DNA from: Sulfurimonas sp. SAG-AH-194-C21
Lineage (GTDB): Bacteria > Campylobacterota > Campylobacteria > Campylobacterales > Sulfurimonadaceae
Length of the DNA: 43,898 bases
Direction: 5' to 3'
NCBI RefSeq assembly: GCF_029215985.1
Contig: NZ_JAEMVC010000017.1
Location: 1-43,898 of the forward strand
Shown here: in pieces, positions 1 to 9,356 of the stretch
Position numbering within the stretch: the first letter of the stretch is position 1
Layout of the letters: every line of letters starts with the position of its first letter
Notes under the pieces: generated by a model
What the model was told of the DNA's origin: nothing
Seen by the model: the letters and a program-made list of their open reading frames with translations, nothing else
Database searches by the model: none
Position numbers and translations under genes: made by a program

Positions 1-2
1 AC

Positions 3-872
3 CTAAAACAAAACAATATTTTTAAGATAGTTATTCCAAATGATTTTGTCTCAAATAGCTCGTACCTTAAAACTGCGAAAGAACTCATAGAGTATATTGA
101 AAATGACAAACTAGCACTCTTCAAAGATGCTTCACTCGATAAGTTTAAAAGTAATATTAACTTCATTAAAAAACAACTTGGGGTTTTTGAAGATGCACTT
201 TTAGACATTGAAGGAGAAGTGAGAAACTTAAGAAATGGCATCAAAAAAGCCATCGGTTCTTTTAGAGTTATTGATGATATTGACATACGGTTTCAAGATG
301 CAAATAGTAATGTTTTAAATACACTAAAATCACTCTCGTACTTTTATGAGCAAAATAATGATAAGTTTTTAAGTGGACTCTTTGACTCGGTTAGTGATGA
401 TAAAATGGCACAAAGAGCGAGAGAAGAACTGAGAGAGATGATAGTAGAACTTGTCAAAATACTCAATGTTTCAAAAGAATACTTAGAGCTTGAAAATGGT
501 TTTGTTTTAGAGTTTAAAGCTGTTGAGAAAGGAAATGATCTGAAATGGAGACAAACTTTAGATGATGTTGGTTCAACGGGAACATCGACTTTAGTCAAAA
601 GCATTATTAACATCTCTATGCTAAAACTTGTAAGTAAAAGCATTAGCACAAACAGTGATATAGTGACGCACTGTATTTTAGATGAGATTGGGACTATCTC
701 TACACAGTACTTTAAAGAGTTAAAAGATTTTGTAAATGAGAGTGGTTTTGTCTTTTTAAATGGTATGCCAACAGAAGATGATATGTTAATCTCTATGTAT
801 CCTACTATCTATGTGGGGCAAAACTTTGGGAAGTACTCTAAGATGATACTTGCAAGTAAAATGGATATCTAA
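3..872 (+). CDS. MukB/JetC-like SMC ATPase, C-terminal part (Wadjet/MksB-like), 5'-truncated by window edge
   Basis: The reading frame is open from base 3, so this is the last ~289 residues of a larger protein, not a gene starting at 219. A coiled-coil-like, Lys/Glu-rich stretch leads into an ABC-type head: a signature-like GSTGTSTLVKS (about residues 197-207 of the visible part) and a Walker B with catalytic Glu, THCILDEIG (about 227-235). SMC proteins of the MukB/MksB/JetC type carry their signature and Walker B at the C-terminus in this way; the N-terminal Walker A lies outside the window. The next gene, 3 nt downstream, is JetD-like, which supports a Wadjet/MksBEFG assignment: a condensin-like complex that recognises and cleaves small circular DNA. 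Family placement is by motif and context only. Confidence 0.62.
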   Translation, partial: LKQNNIFKIVIPNDFVSNSSYLKTAKELIEYIENDKLALFKDASLDKFKSNINFIKKQLGVFEDALLDIEGEVRNLRNGIKKAIGSFRVIDDIDIRFQDANSNVLNTLKSLSYFYEQNNDKFLSGLFDSVSDDKMAQRAREELREMIVELVKILNVSKEYLELENGFVLEFKAVEKGNDLKWRQTLDDVGSTGTSTLVKSIINISMLKLVSKSISTNSDIVTHCILDEIGTISTQYFKELKDFVNESGFVFLNGMPTEDDMLISMYPTIYVGQNFGKYSKMILASKMDI

Positions 873-875
873 AAG

Positions 876-1736
876 GTGAAGATAAATAAAAAAGATTTTT
901 TAAATATAAAAAGTTTACTTCAAAACATTGCTATAACAGAGGGAAAGTTTACAAACAAAGAGATACTCAAGCAGTTAAAACTAAATGGTTCTCTAAGAGA
1001 TGGAAAAAAAACTCCTAAGGTAAGATATGTAGAGTTAGTTAACGCCGAAGCTATTTTTAATTTTTTGAAAAACAACAACTATAATATTTCTTCCATAGAA
1101 GATATAGACAGCTATATCCAAGAGATATTTGAGACTAAAAGTGCTAGAGATACCATACAAAAATGGCATAACAGTTCTAAAACAAAAGAGTCTAAAAGTT
1201 TAGAAGGTCTGTATGTCTCTTCTTTAGAAAAAATCGATATAAAATTAGATGAAAAAATAGTATCAATTATTCCAAATAATGGTCTAGGATATTTTCTGTT
1301 TTACACACAAAAAGTTGAACTCTTTGAGAGTACAATTATACTCGGAGTCGAAAATTATCAAGTAGTATGGTTTGCACAAAAATATAAGCAGTTTTTTGAC
1401 ACTAAAAATATTTTGTTTGTAGTGATTAATCCCTATATGCTAGAATGGATTAGCAGTTTAGAAAATGAGTATATTCATTTTGGGGACTATGATTTAGCAG
1501 GGATAAATATATATTTAAATAAAATTGTGCCAAGGTTACAAAAGTCTAAAAAATATTCAATGTTTATACCTCCTAATATTGACACTCTCATTAAAGAGCA
1601 TGGCGATTGCGAACTGTATGAAAAACAAAAACAGTACCAAAGTTTATACACGAAGGATGAGCAAATCAACAGTCTCATAAGTAGTATAAATCATTACAAA
1701 AAATCTATTGAACAAGAAGGATTATACTTATTATGA
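876..1736 (+). CDS. JetD/MksG-like TOPRIM protein (predicted Wadjet nuclease subunit)
   Basis: A 286-aa protein with a GTG start; a GGA 10 nt upstream, inside the preceding gene, may be the ribosome site. The N-terminal half resembles a winged-helix DNA-binding module (TNKEILKQL). The C-terminal half has a TOPRIM-like layout: the acidic strand end VENYQVVWF (E at about residue 159) and GDYDLAGINIY (D at about 207 and 209). In JetD/MksG proteins this TOPRIM domain cuts DNA. It sits directly after the SMC gene and overlaps the following aminopeptidase by 4 nt (ATGA). The overlap with a housekeeping-type gene implies the defence cluster is the 5' part of a longer transcript. Assignment rests on the two motifs and gene order. 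Confidence 0.58.
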   Translation: MKINKKDFLNIKSLLQNIAITEGKFTNKEILKQLKLNGSLRDGKKTPKVRYVELVNAEAIFNFLKNNNYNISSIEDIDSYIQEIFETKSARDTIQKWHNSSKTKESKSLEGLYVSSLEKIDIKLDEKIVSIIPNNGLGYFLFYTQKVELFESTIILGVENYQVVWFAQKYKQFFDTKNILFVVINPYMLEWISSLENEYIHFGDYDLAGINIYLNKIVPRLQKSKKYSMFIPPNIDTLIKEHGDCELYEKQKQYQSLYTKDEQINSLISSINHYKKSIEQEGLYLL

Positions 1737-2995
1737 AAAAACAAGATTTTAACGAAGGATTATTAGGCTTTTTAGATGCTTCACCAACACCTTTTCATGC
1801 GACTTTAAATATGTCTATGATGTTTGAAAATGCAGGCTTTAGTAAACTAAATGAAGTAGATAAGTGGGAACTTGAAGCGGGTAAGAAGTACTATGTAACT
1901 CGTAATGACTCATCTCTTATCGCGTTTACTTACCCAAAAGAACATTCTAACTATGTGATGGTTGGAGCTCATACAGACTCTCCAAACCTAAAACTAAAGC
2001 CAAATCCAGTTATAAAAGAACATGGTATTGTAAAGTTTGGTGTTGAGTCTTATGGTGGACTTTTACTTACTCCTTGGTTTGACCGTGACCTCTCAATAGC
2101 AGGTCGTATCTCTTTTTTAGACACACAAGATAAACTTAAAAGTGAACTTATAGATGTGAAAAAGTCTATAGCGACTATTCCTTCTTTAGCTATTCATCTT
2201 GATGATAAGGCAAACAAAGACAAAACAGTAAACAAACAAACGGATGTATGTCCTGTTCTTACAACAGATGAAAGTTTTGACTTTGATATGTTTTTAAGAT
2301 GGCAACTTGAAAACGCAGGGCGACCTGATGTGAAAGAGATATATGCAAGCGAACTGAGTTTTTACGATACTCAAAAAGCAGGCTATGTAGGACTTAGTGA
2401 TGACTTTATAGCAAGTGCAAGACTTGATAACCTTCTCTCTTGTTATGTTGGAATGTTAAGTCTTTGTAGTGTGAGTGATGAAAAACCGATGCTCTTCATC
2501 GCTAGTGACCATGAAGAAGTTGGAAGTGAGTCAACATCTGGAGCAGCTGGAAGTTTTTTAGAGAGTACACTTAAACGCATTAGTCCTGACTATGATGAGT
2601 ACATCAAAATGATACGAAGTTCTATTATGATTAGTGCAGATAATGCACATGCTATTCATCCAAACTTTCCTTCTAAACATGATTCCAAACATACACCACA
2701 TATTAACAAGGGTGTGGTCATAAAAATAAATGCAAACCAAAGATACGCTTCAAACTCTGTAACTATCTCAAAGTTTATGGATAGTGCTAAAAGTATCAAA
2801 GAAGAGATTCAGCACTTTGTGACTCGCAGTGACATGGGTTGTGGCTCTACCATAGGACCTGTTACTGCGACAAGACTAGGAATAGAGACTATTGATGTTG
2901 GGCTTCCAACTCTTGGGATGCACTCTATACGAGAACTAGCAGGAAGTAGTGATGCACTTTCTCTTTACAAAATTTTAGTAGCATTTAAGAATTAA
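1733..2995 (+). CDS. apeB: M18 family aminopeptidase
   Basis: A 420-aa dinuclear-zinc aminopeptidase of the M18 family (aspartyl aminopeptidase type), cytoplasmic, which removes N-terminal residues from peptides during turnover. Metal and catalytic motifs are all present: GAHTDSPNLKL (H80, D82), SARLDNLLS (D near 231), SDHEEVGSES (Glu pair near 263), SADNAHAIHP, and the final metal-binding GMHSIRE (H near 397). Length is normal for the family. The start overlaps the stop of the JetD-like gene (ATGA), and the stop overlaps the flgS start (TAATG), so the three genes are probably translationally coupled. Confidence 0.93.
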   Translation: MKKQDFNEGLLGFLDASPTPFHATLNMSMMFENAGFSKLNEVDKWELEAGKKYYVTRNDSSLIAFTYPKEHSNYVMVGAHTDSPNLKLKPNPVIKEHGIVKFGVESYGGLLLTPWFDRDLSIAGRISFLDTQDKLKSELIDVKKSIATIPSLAIHLDDKANKDKTVNKQTDVCPVLTTDESFDFDMFLRWQLENAGRPDVKEIYASELSFYDTQKAGYVGLSDDFIASARLDNLLSCYVGMLSLCSVSDEKPMLFIASDHEEVGSESTSGAAGSFLESTLKRISPDYDEYIKMIRSSIMISADNAHAIHPNFPSKHDSKHTPHINKGVVIKINANQRYASNSVTISKFMDSAKSIKEEIQHFVTRSDMGCGSTIGPVTATRLGIETIDVGLPTLGMHSIRELAGSSDALSLYKILVAFKN

Positions 2996-3978
2996 TGTCA
3001 ACAGTAACCCCCGAAGAACTTAACCTTTTAATAGAGCAAACATATAAGGTAGAAGGAGAGTTTAACGAGCTTAAAGCCTCTTATGCTCACCTCCAAGATA
3101 CTGTTGAAAAAGTTGTTGAGTTTCTTCCAAATGCGATATGGATAGTAAATTCTGATGGTACAATTTTTTTACAAAACTCTCAGGCTAGGGAGCTTTGGGA
3201 ACTGCTTAAACTTTTAGAGTATAAAAATGAGGACTATGAGTTGAAATTTAATTCTAGTTCGTATCTTATAAAAAGCTCTTCTTATAAAGATAAGATAATG
3301 CTCTCTGCAACGGACATAACAGAACAAAAACGTAAGGAAAATCTTGCAACTATGGGACAGATGGCAGCACATCTCTCTCATGAGATACGTAATCCTATTG
3401 GGGCAATATCTCTAATGAGTTCAACCCTTAAAAAGAGAGTGATTCCTGAAAATATACCACTAGTCCAAGAGATACAAAATTCAGTTGCTCGAATAGAGCG
3501 AATCATAAAAGCAACATTGATGTTTAGTAAAGGTGTAGAGGCTACAAAAAAAGAGTTTCAGTGGAGCGAGTTAAAAGCATCTATTGATATGTCTATTGGT
3601 TATTATGCCTATTCTAAAGAGATAGAGTTTGTATTTCCCGAGTTAGATTTTGTAATAAATGCAGATAAAGATTTACTTGATATGCTTTTTTCAAACTTCA
3701 TCATAAACGCGATTGATGCTATAGAATTAGATGATAACGAAGAGGGCCTTATTGAACTTTATTATGAAAGTGATGAAAAGTATCATATATTTACCATTTT
3801 TGATTCTGGTGTAGAAATAGAAAATAAGGTAAGTCTATTTGAAGCGTTTAAAAGCACTAAACTCAAAGGAAATGGCTTAGGCCTTGTTCTCTCACGTCAA
3901 ATTGCTGAAGCACATGGCGGTTGTGTAAACTTGTTAGATACTTATAAAAAGTGTTTTGAGATAAAAATCTTTAAATAA
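2995..3978 (+). CDS. flgS: FlgS-type cytosolic sensor histidine kinase
   Basis: A 327-aa histidine kinase without membrane segments. A PAS-like region (IWIVNSDGTIFLQN, about 48-61) precedes a dimerisation/phosphoacceptor helix with LSHEIRNPIGAISL (H129). The ATP-binding domain has an N box (LFSNFIINAIDAIE) and a G box (KGNGLGLVLSRQIAEAHGG). The phosphoacceptor region and the following IERIIKATLMFSKG closely match FlgS of Helicobacter and Campylobacter, which senses assembly of the flagellar export apparatus and phosphorylates FlgR to activate RpoN-dependent flagellar genes. No FlgR gene lies in the window. It starts inside the aminopeptidase stop codon. Confidence 0.78.
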   Translation: MSTVTPEELNLLIEQTYKVEGEFNELKASYAHLQDTVEKVVEFLPNAIWIVNSDGTIFLQNSQARELWELLKLLEYKNEDYELKFNSSSYLIKSSSYKDKIMLSATDITEQKRKENLATMGQMAAHLSHEIRNPIGAISLMSSTLKKRVIPENIPLVQEIQNSVARIERIIKATLMFSKGVEATKKEFQWSELKASIDMSIGYYAYSKEIEFVFPELDFVINADKDLLDMLFSNFIINAIDAIELDDNEEGLIELYYESDEKYHIFTIFDSGVEIENKVSLFEAFKSTKLKGNGLGLVLSRQIAEAHGGCVNLLDTYKKCFEIKIFK

Positions 3979-4047
3979 GATATCAAAAACCATACATAAT
4001 TTAGTTTATTCTATTATAATAATATATAACTATAAATGGTGGTGAAA

Positions 4048-5751
4048 ATGTTAGAAATAAATTTTGCAGATGAAAGCACGGATATCCCTGAGATAAAACT
4101 AGACACCTATAAAGTTCTAATCATAGATGATGAACAGTCTATTCATGATATTACAAAACTAGCACTAACTAATATGAACTTTGTACACTTTAAAGTAGAA
4201 GTTTTGCATGCTATGAGTGCTGCTGAGGCCGAGATGGTTTTACTAGAGCATAAAGATATTGCTCTAGCATTAGTAGATGTTGTGATGGAGACACCAACAG
4301 CAGGTTTAGATCTTGTTAATAAGATTCGTAATGAATATAAAAATGAATTTATTCGTTTAGTCATTCGTACAGGACAATCAAATGACATTCCAGCTATGGA
4401 TGTTATTCAAAAATATGACATAGATGATTATAAAGAAAAAACAGAACTTACGATAGAAAAATTATACACCACTGTTAGAAATGCTATCAAGCAGTATCGA
4501 CAACTTATACAACTTCAGACAAAATATGAAGAGACACTTTATCAAATGACACATGACTCTTTAACAAAACTACCAAACCGTGTACAACTCAATAATGACT
4601 GTGAATTTGAGACAAATAAAACACTTATTTTGATAGATATAATTGGTTTTAGTATGATAAATGATACAAATGGTTTTATGGTTGGGGATATGGTTTTAAA
4701 AGAGTTAGCTGCATTCCTTCACTCTATGTATTCTGATGAGTATAATATTTATCATCTTGAAGCAGACCTTTTTGCTCTTACTATTATTGATGGAAACCTG
4801 ACAGATCTCTCTTATAGAATTGAGAAGATGAAGAAAGATATATCAGAACTATTAATAATCGCTGATAATTTTAATAAAACTATTGATACAACCTTTGGTG
4901 TTGCATATCAAAGTGGGAATAATCTAATGCGAAAGGCAGAATTAGCCCTTAAAGAAGCGAGAGAAGAGGGTAAAAATAGTATTAAGTTTTATTCTAATGA
5001 TTTAAAAATTATAAAACGCATAGAAAACACAAACCTATGGGGAAGTAGAATTAAAGAAGCAATAATAGAAAATAGAATAAAAACATTTTTTCAACCTATT
5101 GTCGACTTTAAAACGAAGGAACCTGTGAAGTATGAGTCTTTAGTCCGTTTAGAGTATGAAAATGAGATTTATTCACCTTGGCACTTTTTAGATGCTGCTA
5201 AATACAGTGGTCAACTGTATGAAATTTTTAAAATCATGTTAGTAAACTCGTGTAAAAAAGCAAAAGAAACAGGTTTCTCTTTTAGTGTAAACCTCACAAA
5301 TACAGACTTACTTCAAGCTGATTGTGTAGAGTATATAATTAGGACACTTCAAGAGTGTGAAGTAGATACAAGTCTTATAAGTTTTGAGATTTTAGAGAAC
5401 AACTCAATCACAGGTTCTCAACAAGATGTGATAAATAGACTCAGTTCTCTGGGATTTGAGATAGCAATTGATGACTTTGGTGTACACTGCTCAAACTTTG
5501 GACAACTTTCAGACCTTTCTATTACAACTTTAAAAATTGACGGTTCTTTTATCAAGAATATATGTGATGATGTAGATAGTCAAATTATTGTAAAGAGTAT
5601 TATGTTTTTTGCAAAATCAAAAAACTTAAAAGTTGTTGCAGAATTTGTATGTTCTGAAGAAGTGTATAATTATACAAAAGAGTTAGGGATTGACTATGCT
5701 CAAGGGTACTACTTTAGTGAACCTTTAGAATATATACCAGAAAAGAAATAA
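4048..5751 (+). CDS. REC-GGDEF(degenerate)-EAL c-di-GMP signalling protein
   Basis: About 567 aa. I chose the ATG at 4048 over the one at 4036 because GGTGG (4038-4042) sits 5 nt upstream as a ribosome site. Domains: an N-terminal receiver (VLIIDDE acidic pair; phosphoacceptor Asp in ALVDVV, about residue 77), a diguanylate-cyclase fold whose GGDEF site reads LEADLF (about 237) and so is probably inactive, and an EAL domain. The EAL domain keeps the expected catalytic residues: ESLVRLE (E-x-L variant, about 362), NLTNTD, FEILEN, AIDDFG, LKIDGSF, VVAEF and YAQGYYFSEP. I infer a response-regulated c-di-GMP phosphodiesterase. It follows flgS by 69 nt, with a TATAAT at 4015-4020 that may be its own promoter. 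Confidence 0.88.
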   Translation: MLEINFADESTDIPEIKLDTYKVLIIDDEQSIHDITKLALTNMNFVHFKVEVLHAMSAAEAEMVLLEHKDIALALVDVVMETPTAGLDLVNKIRNEYKNEFIRLVIRTGQSNDIPAMDVIQKYDIDDYKEKTELTIEKLYTTVRNAIKQYRQLIQLQTKYEETLYQMTHDSLTKLPNRVQLNNDCEFETNKTLILIDIIGFSMINDTNGFMVGDMVLKELAAFLHSMYSDEYNIYHLEADLFALTIIDGNLTDLSYRIEKMKKDISELLIIADNFNKTIDTTFGVAYQSGNNLMRKAELALKEAREEGKNSIKFYSNDLKIIKRIENTNLWGSRIKEAIIENRIKTFFQPIVDFKTKEPVKYESLVRLEYENEIYSPWHFLDAAKYSGQLYEIFKIMLVNSCKKAKETGFSFSVNLTNTDLLQADCVEYIIRTLQECEVDTSLISFEILENNSITGSQQDVINRLSSLGFEIAIDDFGVHCSNFGQLSDLSITTLKIDGSFIKNICDDVDSQIIVKSIMFFAKSKNLKVVAEFVCSEEVYNYTKELGIDYAQGYYFSEPLEYIPEKK

Positions 5752-5816
5752 AAAGGATAGAGCTGGTATAACTTTTGCTAACAATTTAATACACTTTATA
5801 TTAAATTAGGATTGTT

Positions 5817-6137
5817 ATGCCAATTACCCATCAAAATATCATTATGTTACTTGAGTATATCAAAATAGATAGTTTTAGTATAGTTTGTCACTTTAGATGC
5901 AAACAGACTAATAAGCGGGTAGTGTCAACTGTTGCATTTGAACCCTATGCTGGTAAAATTGCATTTACATGGTTAGACTTATTACTGCACCCTATAAAAT
6001 CTTATCAACGCTATTATCACACACCTATAACTATATATTCAAACGAAATGAATGAAACCATAGTCTTAAAAGCCTTTAAGAAAGTCTCGAAACATTTTAA
6101 ATGGAGTAAGGATACAAATAGTTATATATGTATCTAG
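5817..6137 (+). CDS. hypothetical protein, 106 aa
   Basis: I do not recognise this gene. The start ATG has an AGGATT 4-9 nt upstream. The product is basic, has no signal peptide or clear membrane helix, and is rich in aromatic residues (YQRYYHTPITIY; FKWSKDTNSYICI at the C-terminus), which suggests a small soluble alpha/beta protein. It stands alone between the EAL gene and ccsBA with 60-70 nt gaps on either side. Confidence 0.6.
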   Translation: MPITHQNIIMLLEYIKIDSFSIVCHFRCKQTNKRVVSTVAFEPYAGKIAFTWLDLLLHPIKSYQRYYHTPITIYSNEMNETIVLKAFKKVSKHFKWSKDTNSYICI

Positions 6138-6169
6138 TTATTTGACACTTTCTATTAGCTAATTTTCAC

Positions 6170-6175
6170 TACAAT
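6170..6175 (+). promoter_or_regulatory. possible -10 box for ccsBA
   Basis: TACAAT lies 24 nt before the ccsBA ATG. A TTGACA at 6142-6147 is upstream but the spacing is 22 nt, longer than the usual 16-18, so only the -10 element is put forward. Campylobacterota sigma70 promoters often lack a firm -35 box. Confidence 0.3.
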
Positions 6176-6199
6176 GCTTTTTTTATATAAGGCTTTTTA

Positions 6200-9100
6200 A
6201 TGAAACAAATTTTATCTTTCTTCTCTTCGATGAAACTAATGGCAACTTTAATGTTGATATTCGCATTTTCAGTAGGCTATGCCACTATTGTTGAAAATGA
6301 TTTTGGTACGATGACTGCAAAAGCAGAAATCTATAATGCACGATGGTTTGAGGCACTTCTTGGTCTTTTAGCATTTAACTTAGCATTGAATATCCATAAA
6401 CACAAAATGTACACGCTTAAAAAAGCTCCCATATTTCTTTTTCATAGTGGATTTTTAATCATTTTACTTGGTGCTACTATAACTAGATATGCAGGATATG
6501 AAGGTACTATGCACATTAGAGAGGGCGATGAGTCATCTACTATGGTAAGTGCTGATACTTTTGTGGGTGTAGAAGTAAGTAGTGCTGGTAAAGTAGCCAG
6601 TCTTTCACAAAAAGTATATCTCTCAGAGCGAAGTGAAAATAGCATAGATCTTTCACTTTTAGTAAATGATACAAATGTAAATGTAAAACTTTTAGAGTAT
6701 ATTCCTGATGCAGTCGAAGAGCTTGTAGAAGATAAAGAGCATGGAATGCCGATAGCAAAACTTATGTTGACTCAAAATGGTCAAGGTAAGCCTGTAGCAC
6801 TTAAGCAAGGTCAGTTTGTTAATGGTGGTTCTTTTATTATTGATTTTGGCTCGGGTGAGACATTTTCAAAACCTCTTATATCTATCACACTCAAAGATGG
6901 TATGCCTTATATGACACATGATGAAGCACTTTCTTCTTTTAGAATGGCTGACCGTGTTAAGGGTGAACTTAAAGCGAATACAACTGATGAGTTAAATCAA
7001 CGTGTTCTTTACTCTACACCAGCTGGTGGCAGTTTTGTTTTACGTGATTTTATGATGCATGGTGTAAAAAAACTTGTGAGTAGTTCAGCTTCAAGTATGA
7101 ATAGAAAGATGAAAATGAACTCTGGTGGTATAGACGCTTTTCGTTTTAATGTAAGTGTAAATGATACTGCAAAAGAAATAGTAGTATATGGTAAAAAAGG
7201 CACGATCACTGCTCCAACTAATATAATTATAAACGATGTTAAGGTCGCTCTTTCTTATGGTGCTAAAAACCTAGCAATTCCTTTTAAAATCCACTTAAAT
7301 GACTTCCAACTTGACCGTTACCCAGGTTCAATGAGTCCAGCATCTTATGCAAGTGAAGTAACTCTTATAGATAAAGAAGAGGGTATCAACATAGACTATA
7401 GGATTTTTATGAACAATATTTTAGAGCACCGTGGTTATAGATTTTTCCAGGCTTCATATGATAGAGATGAAAAGGGTACTGTACTTTCTGTAAATAATGA
7501 CCCAGGAACTCTCCCTTCATACTTAGGTTATTTACTTTTAGCTATAGGACTGTTTTGGACACTTCTTTCTAAAAAGCATAGATTTTCAAGACTTGCGGCA
7601 AAAGCGAAAAAAGCGAGTGAAGCGAAAATAGTTCCAGCACTTTTAGCACTTGGACTTATCTTTAGTTCTGTGCCATCACAAGCGGAGGACTTAGACCCTG
7701 CTATAAAAACTATACTGGCGTTTGATAAAGAACACTCCCAAAAATTTGGAGAGTTAATCGTTCAAGATACTCAAGGTCGTATGAAACCGATGAATACACT
7801 CTCTACGGAGATTTTAGCTAAAATATATAGAGGTTCATCTCTTAAAGTAGGTTCGTACACACTAACATCTGATCAAGTGATTCTTGGAATGATGATTCGA
7901 CCAGATATCTACCGTGAAGTGAAACTCATCCGTACCAAAGACCCTAAGATAAATGATGCTATCGGTGCAGCGAGTGATGCTAAGTATGTTTCTTTTTCTC
8001 AGTTCTTTGAAGATTCTGAAAATATGAGAGGTTATAAACTCGCAGAGATTATAGATGAAGCTTCAAGAAAAGAACCAAAATATAGAAATAAACTTGATAA
8101 AGCAGCTCTTAAAGTTGATGAAAAAGTGAATGTTGCTTATATGGTTTTTACAGGTTCACTACTGAAGATGTGGCCACTTAAAAGTGATGAAAATAACAAG
8201 TGGTATGCAACTATAGAAGCACTACAAAACTTTGACAAAGCAGATGGACTAAAAGTTCGTTATGCGGCTGTCACATACTTTACAGCAGTTGACGGCGCTC
8301 TTAAAAGTGGTGACTGGAGAGATAGTACTAAAGCTCTTGAAGCGATAGCAGCATATCAAAAAGAGAATGGTGCTGACGTATATCCAAGTGAAAATTCTAT
8401 AAAAGCAGAAATCTTTGCAAATAAGGCAAATATTTTTGAACGTATCTACCCACTCTACCTTTTAATGGGTTTTATACTTTTAATACTTAGTTTTGTAAAA
8501 ATCATTCAACCAAAACTTAAAATGGATCTTGTCACTAAAGGCTCGCTCTATCTTCTAATAATCTTTTTCGCAGCACACACTGTTGGTTTAGCTCTTAGAT
8601 GGTACATCTCTGGTCATGCACCGTGGTCAAATGGATATGAGTCTATGGTTTATATCTCTTGGGCAACAGTTCTTGCTGGATTTATCTTCTCTAAACGCTC
8701 GTCAATGACTTTGGCTTCAACTGCGATACTTTCAGGTCTTATACTTTTTGTAGCACACCTAAACTGGATGAATCCTCAGGTTACAAACCTTGTACCTGTA
8801 CTGAACTCTTACTGGTTGAGCATACATGTTAGTATGATTACCGCTTCGTATGGTTTCTTAGGTCTTGGAGCACTTTTAGGTTTTATCACACTTTTACTTT
8901 TCATCATTAAAACTGACAAAAATGAAAAGCAAATTACTCTTTCTATAAAAGAACTTAACTCTATAAATGAGATGAGTCTTATGGTTGGTTTAGTCCTTTT
9001 AACTGTTGGAAACTTTCTTGGTGGTGTTTGGGCTAATGAATCATGGGGTAGATACTGGGGTTGGGACCCTAAAGAGACATGGGCACTTGTAACTATTTTA

Positions 9101-9346
9101 GTTTATGCTGTAGTAATTCACTTAAGATTTTTAAAGTCACTTTATAGTGAGTTTAACTTTAGTGTGATTTCTTTACTTTCATTTACTTCGGTACTTATGA
9201 CATACTTCGGTGTGAACTACTACCTTGCAGGTATGCACTCATATGCTAAAGGTGACCCAGTTCCAATACCTGACTTTGTGCCTGTAACTTACTCTATCTT
9301 AGCAGTAGTTATACTACTTGCGTTTAGAAACAGAAAGATAGTTTAG
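6200..9346 (+). CDS. ccsBA: CcsBA fused cytochrome c synthase (System II)
   Basis: A 1048-aa integral membrane protein, the natural fusion of ResB/CcsB (N-terminal) and ResC/CcsA (C-terminal) typical of Campylobacterota. It carries haem across the inner membrane and ligates it to CXXCH motifs of periplasmic apocytochromes. The N-terminal part has membrane helices with a haem-binding His (LFHSGFLI, about residue 80) and a large periplasmic ResB region. A further helix near 440-465 is followed by the long central domain. The C-terminal helices contain the WWD motif (WGRYWGWDPKETW, about 946-960) flanked by the periplasmic His residues expected of CcsA (SGHAPWSNGYES near 804; AGMHSYAKGD near 1012). 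Full length with no breaks. Confidence 0.95.
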   Translation: MKQILSFFSSMKLMATLMLIFAFSVGYATIVENDFGTMTAKAEIYNARWFEALLGLLAFNLALNIHKHKMYTLKKAPIFLFHSGFLIILLGATITRYAGYEGTMHIREGDESSTMVSADTFVGVEVSSAGKVASLSQKVYLSERSENSIDLSLLVNDTNVNVKLLEYIPDAVEELVEDKEHGMPIAKLMLTQNGQGKPVALKQGQFVNGGSFIIDFGSGETFSKPLISITLKDGMPYMTHDEALSSFRMADRVKGELKANTTDELNQRVLYSTPAGGSFVLRDFMMHGVKKLVSSSASSMNRKMKMNSGGIDAFRFNVSVNDTAKEIVVYGKKGTITAPTNIIINDVKVALSYGAKNLAIPFKIHLNDFQLDRYPGSMSPASYASEVTLIDKEEGINIDYRIFMNNILEHRGYRFFQASYDRDEKGTVLSVNNDPGTLPSYLGYLLLAIGLFWTLLSKKHRFSRLAAKAKKASEAKIVPALLALGLIFSSVPSQAEDLDPAIKTILAFDKEHSQKFGELIVQDTQGRMKPMNTLSTEILAKIYRGSSLKVGSYTLTSDQVILGMMIRPDIYREVKLIRTKDPKINDAIGAASDAKYVSFSQFFEDSENMRGYKLAEIIDEASRKEPKYRNKLDKAALKVDEKVNVAYMVFTGSLLKMWPLKSDENNKWYATIEALQNFDKADGLKVRYAAVTYFTAVDGALKSGDWRDSTKALEAIAAYQKENGADVYPSENSIKAEIFANKANIFERIYPLYLLMGFILLILSFVKIIQPKLKMDLVTKGSLYLLIIFFAAHTVGLALRWYISGHAPWSNGYESMVYISWATVLAGFIFSKRSSMTLASTAILSGLILFVAHLNWMNPQVTNLVPVLNSYWLSIHVSMITASYGFLGLGALLGFITLLLFIIKTDKNEKQITLSIKELNSINEMSLMVGLVLLTVGNFLGGVWANESWGRYWGWDPKETWALVTILVYAVVIHLRFLKSLYSEFNFSVISLLSFTSVLMTYFGVNYYLAGMHSYAKGDPVPIPDFVPVTYSILAVVILLAFRNRKIV

Positions 9347-9356
9347 GTTAAGAGCG

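Noticed and set aside
219..872. SMC C-terminus taken as a gene starting with GTG/ATG near 219
   Set aside because: The same frame is open and protein-like back to base 3, so it is the end of a longer gene cut by the window.
4036..4047. Upstream ATG for the REC-GGDEF-EAL gene
   Set aside because: It has no ribosome site, and GGTGG just after it serves the ATG at 4048.
6142..6175. TTGACA plus TACAAT as a full ccsBA promoter
   Set aside because: The 22-nt spacing is too long for sigma70, so only the -10 box is kept at low confidence.
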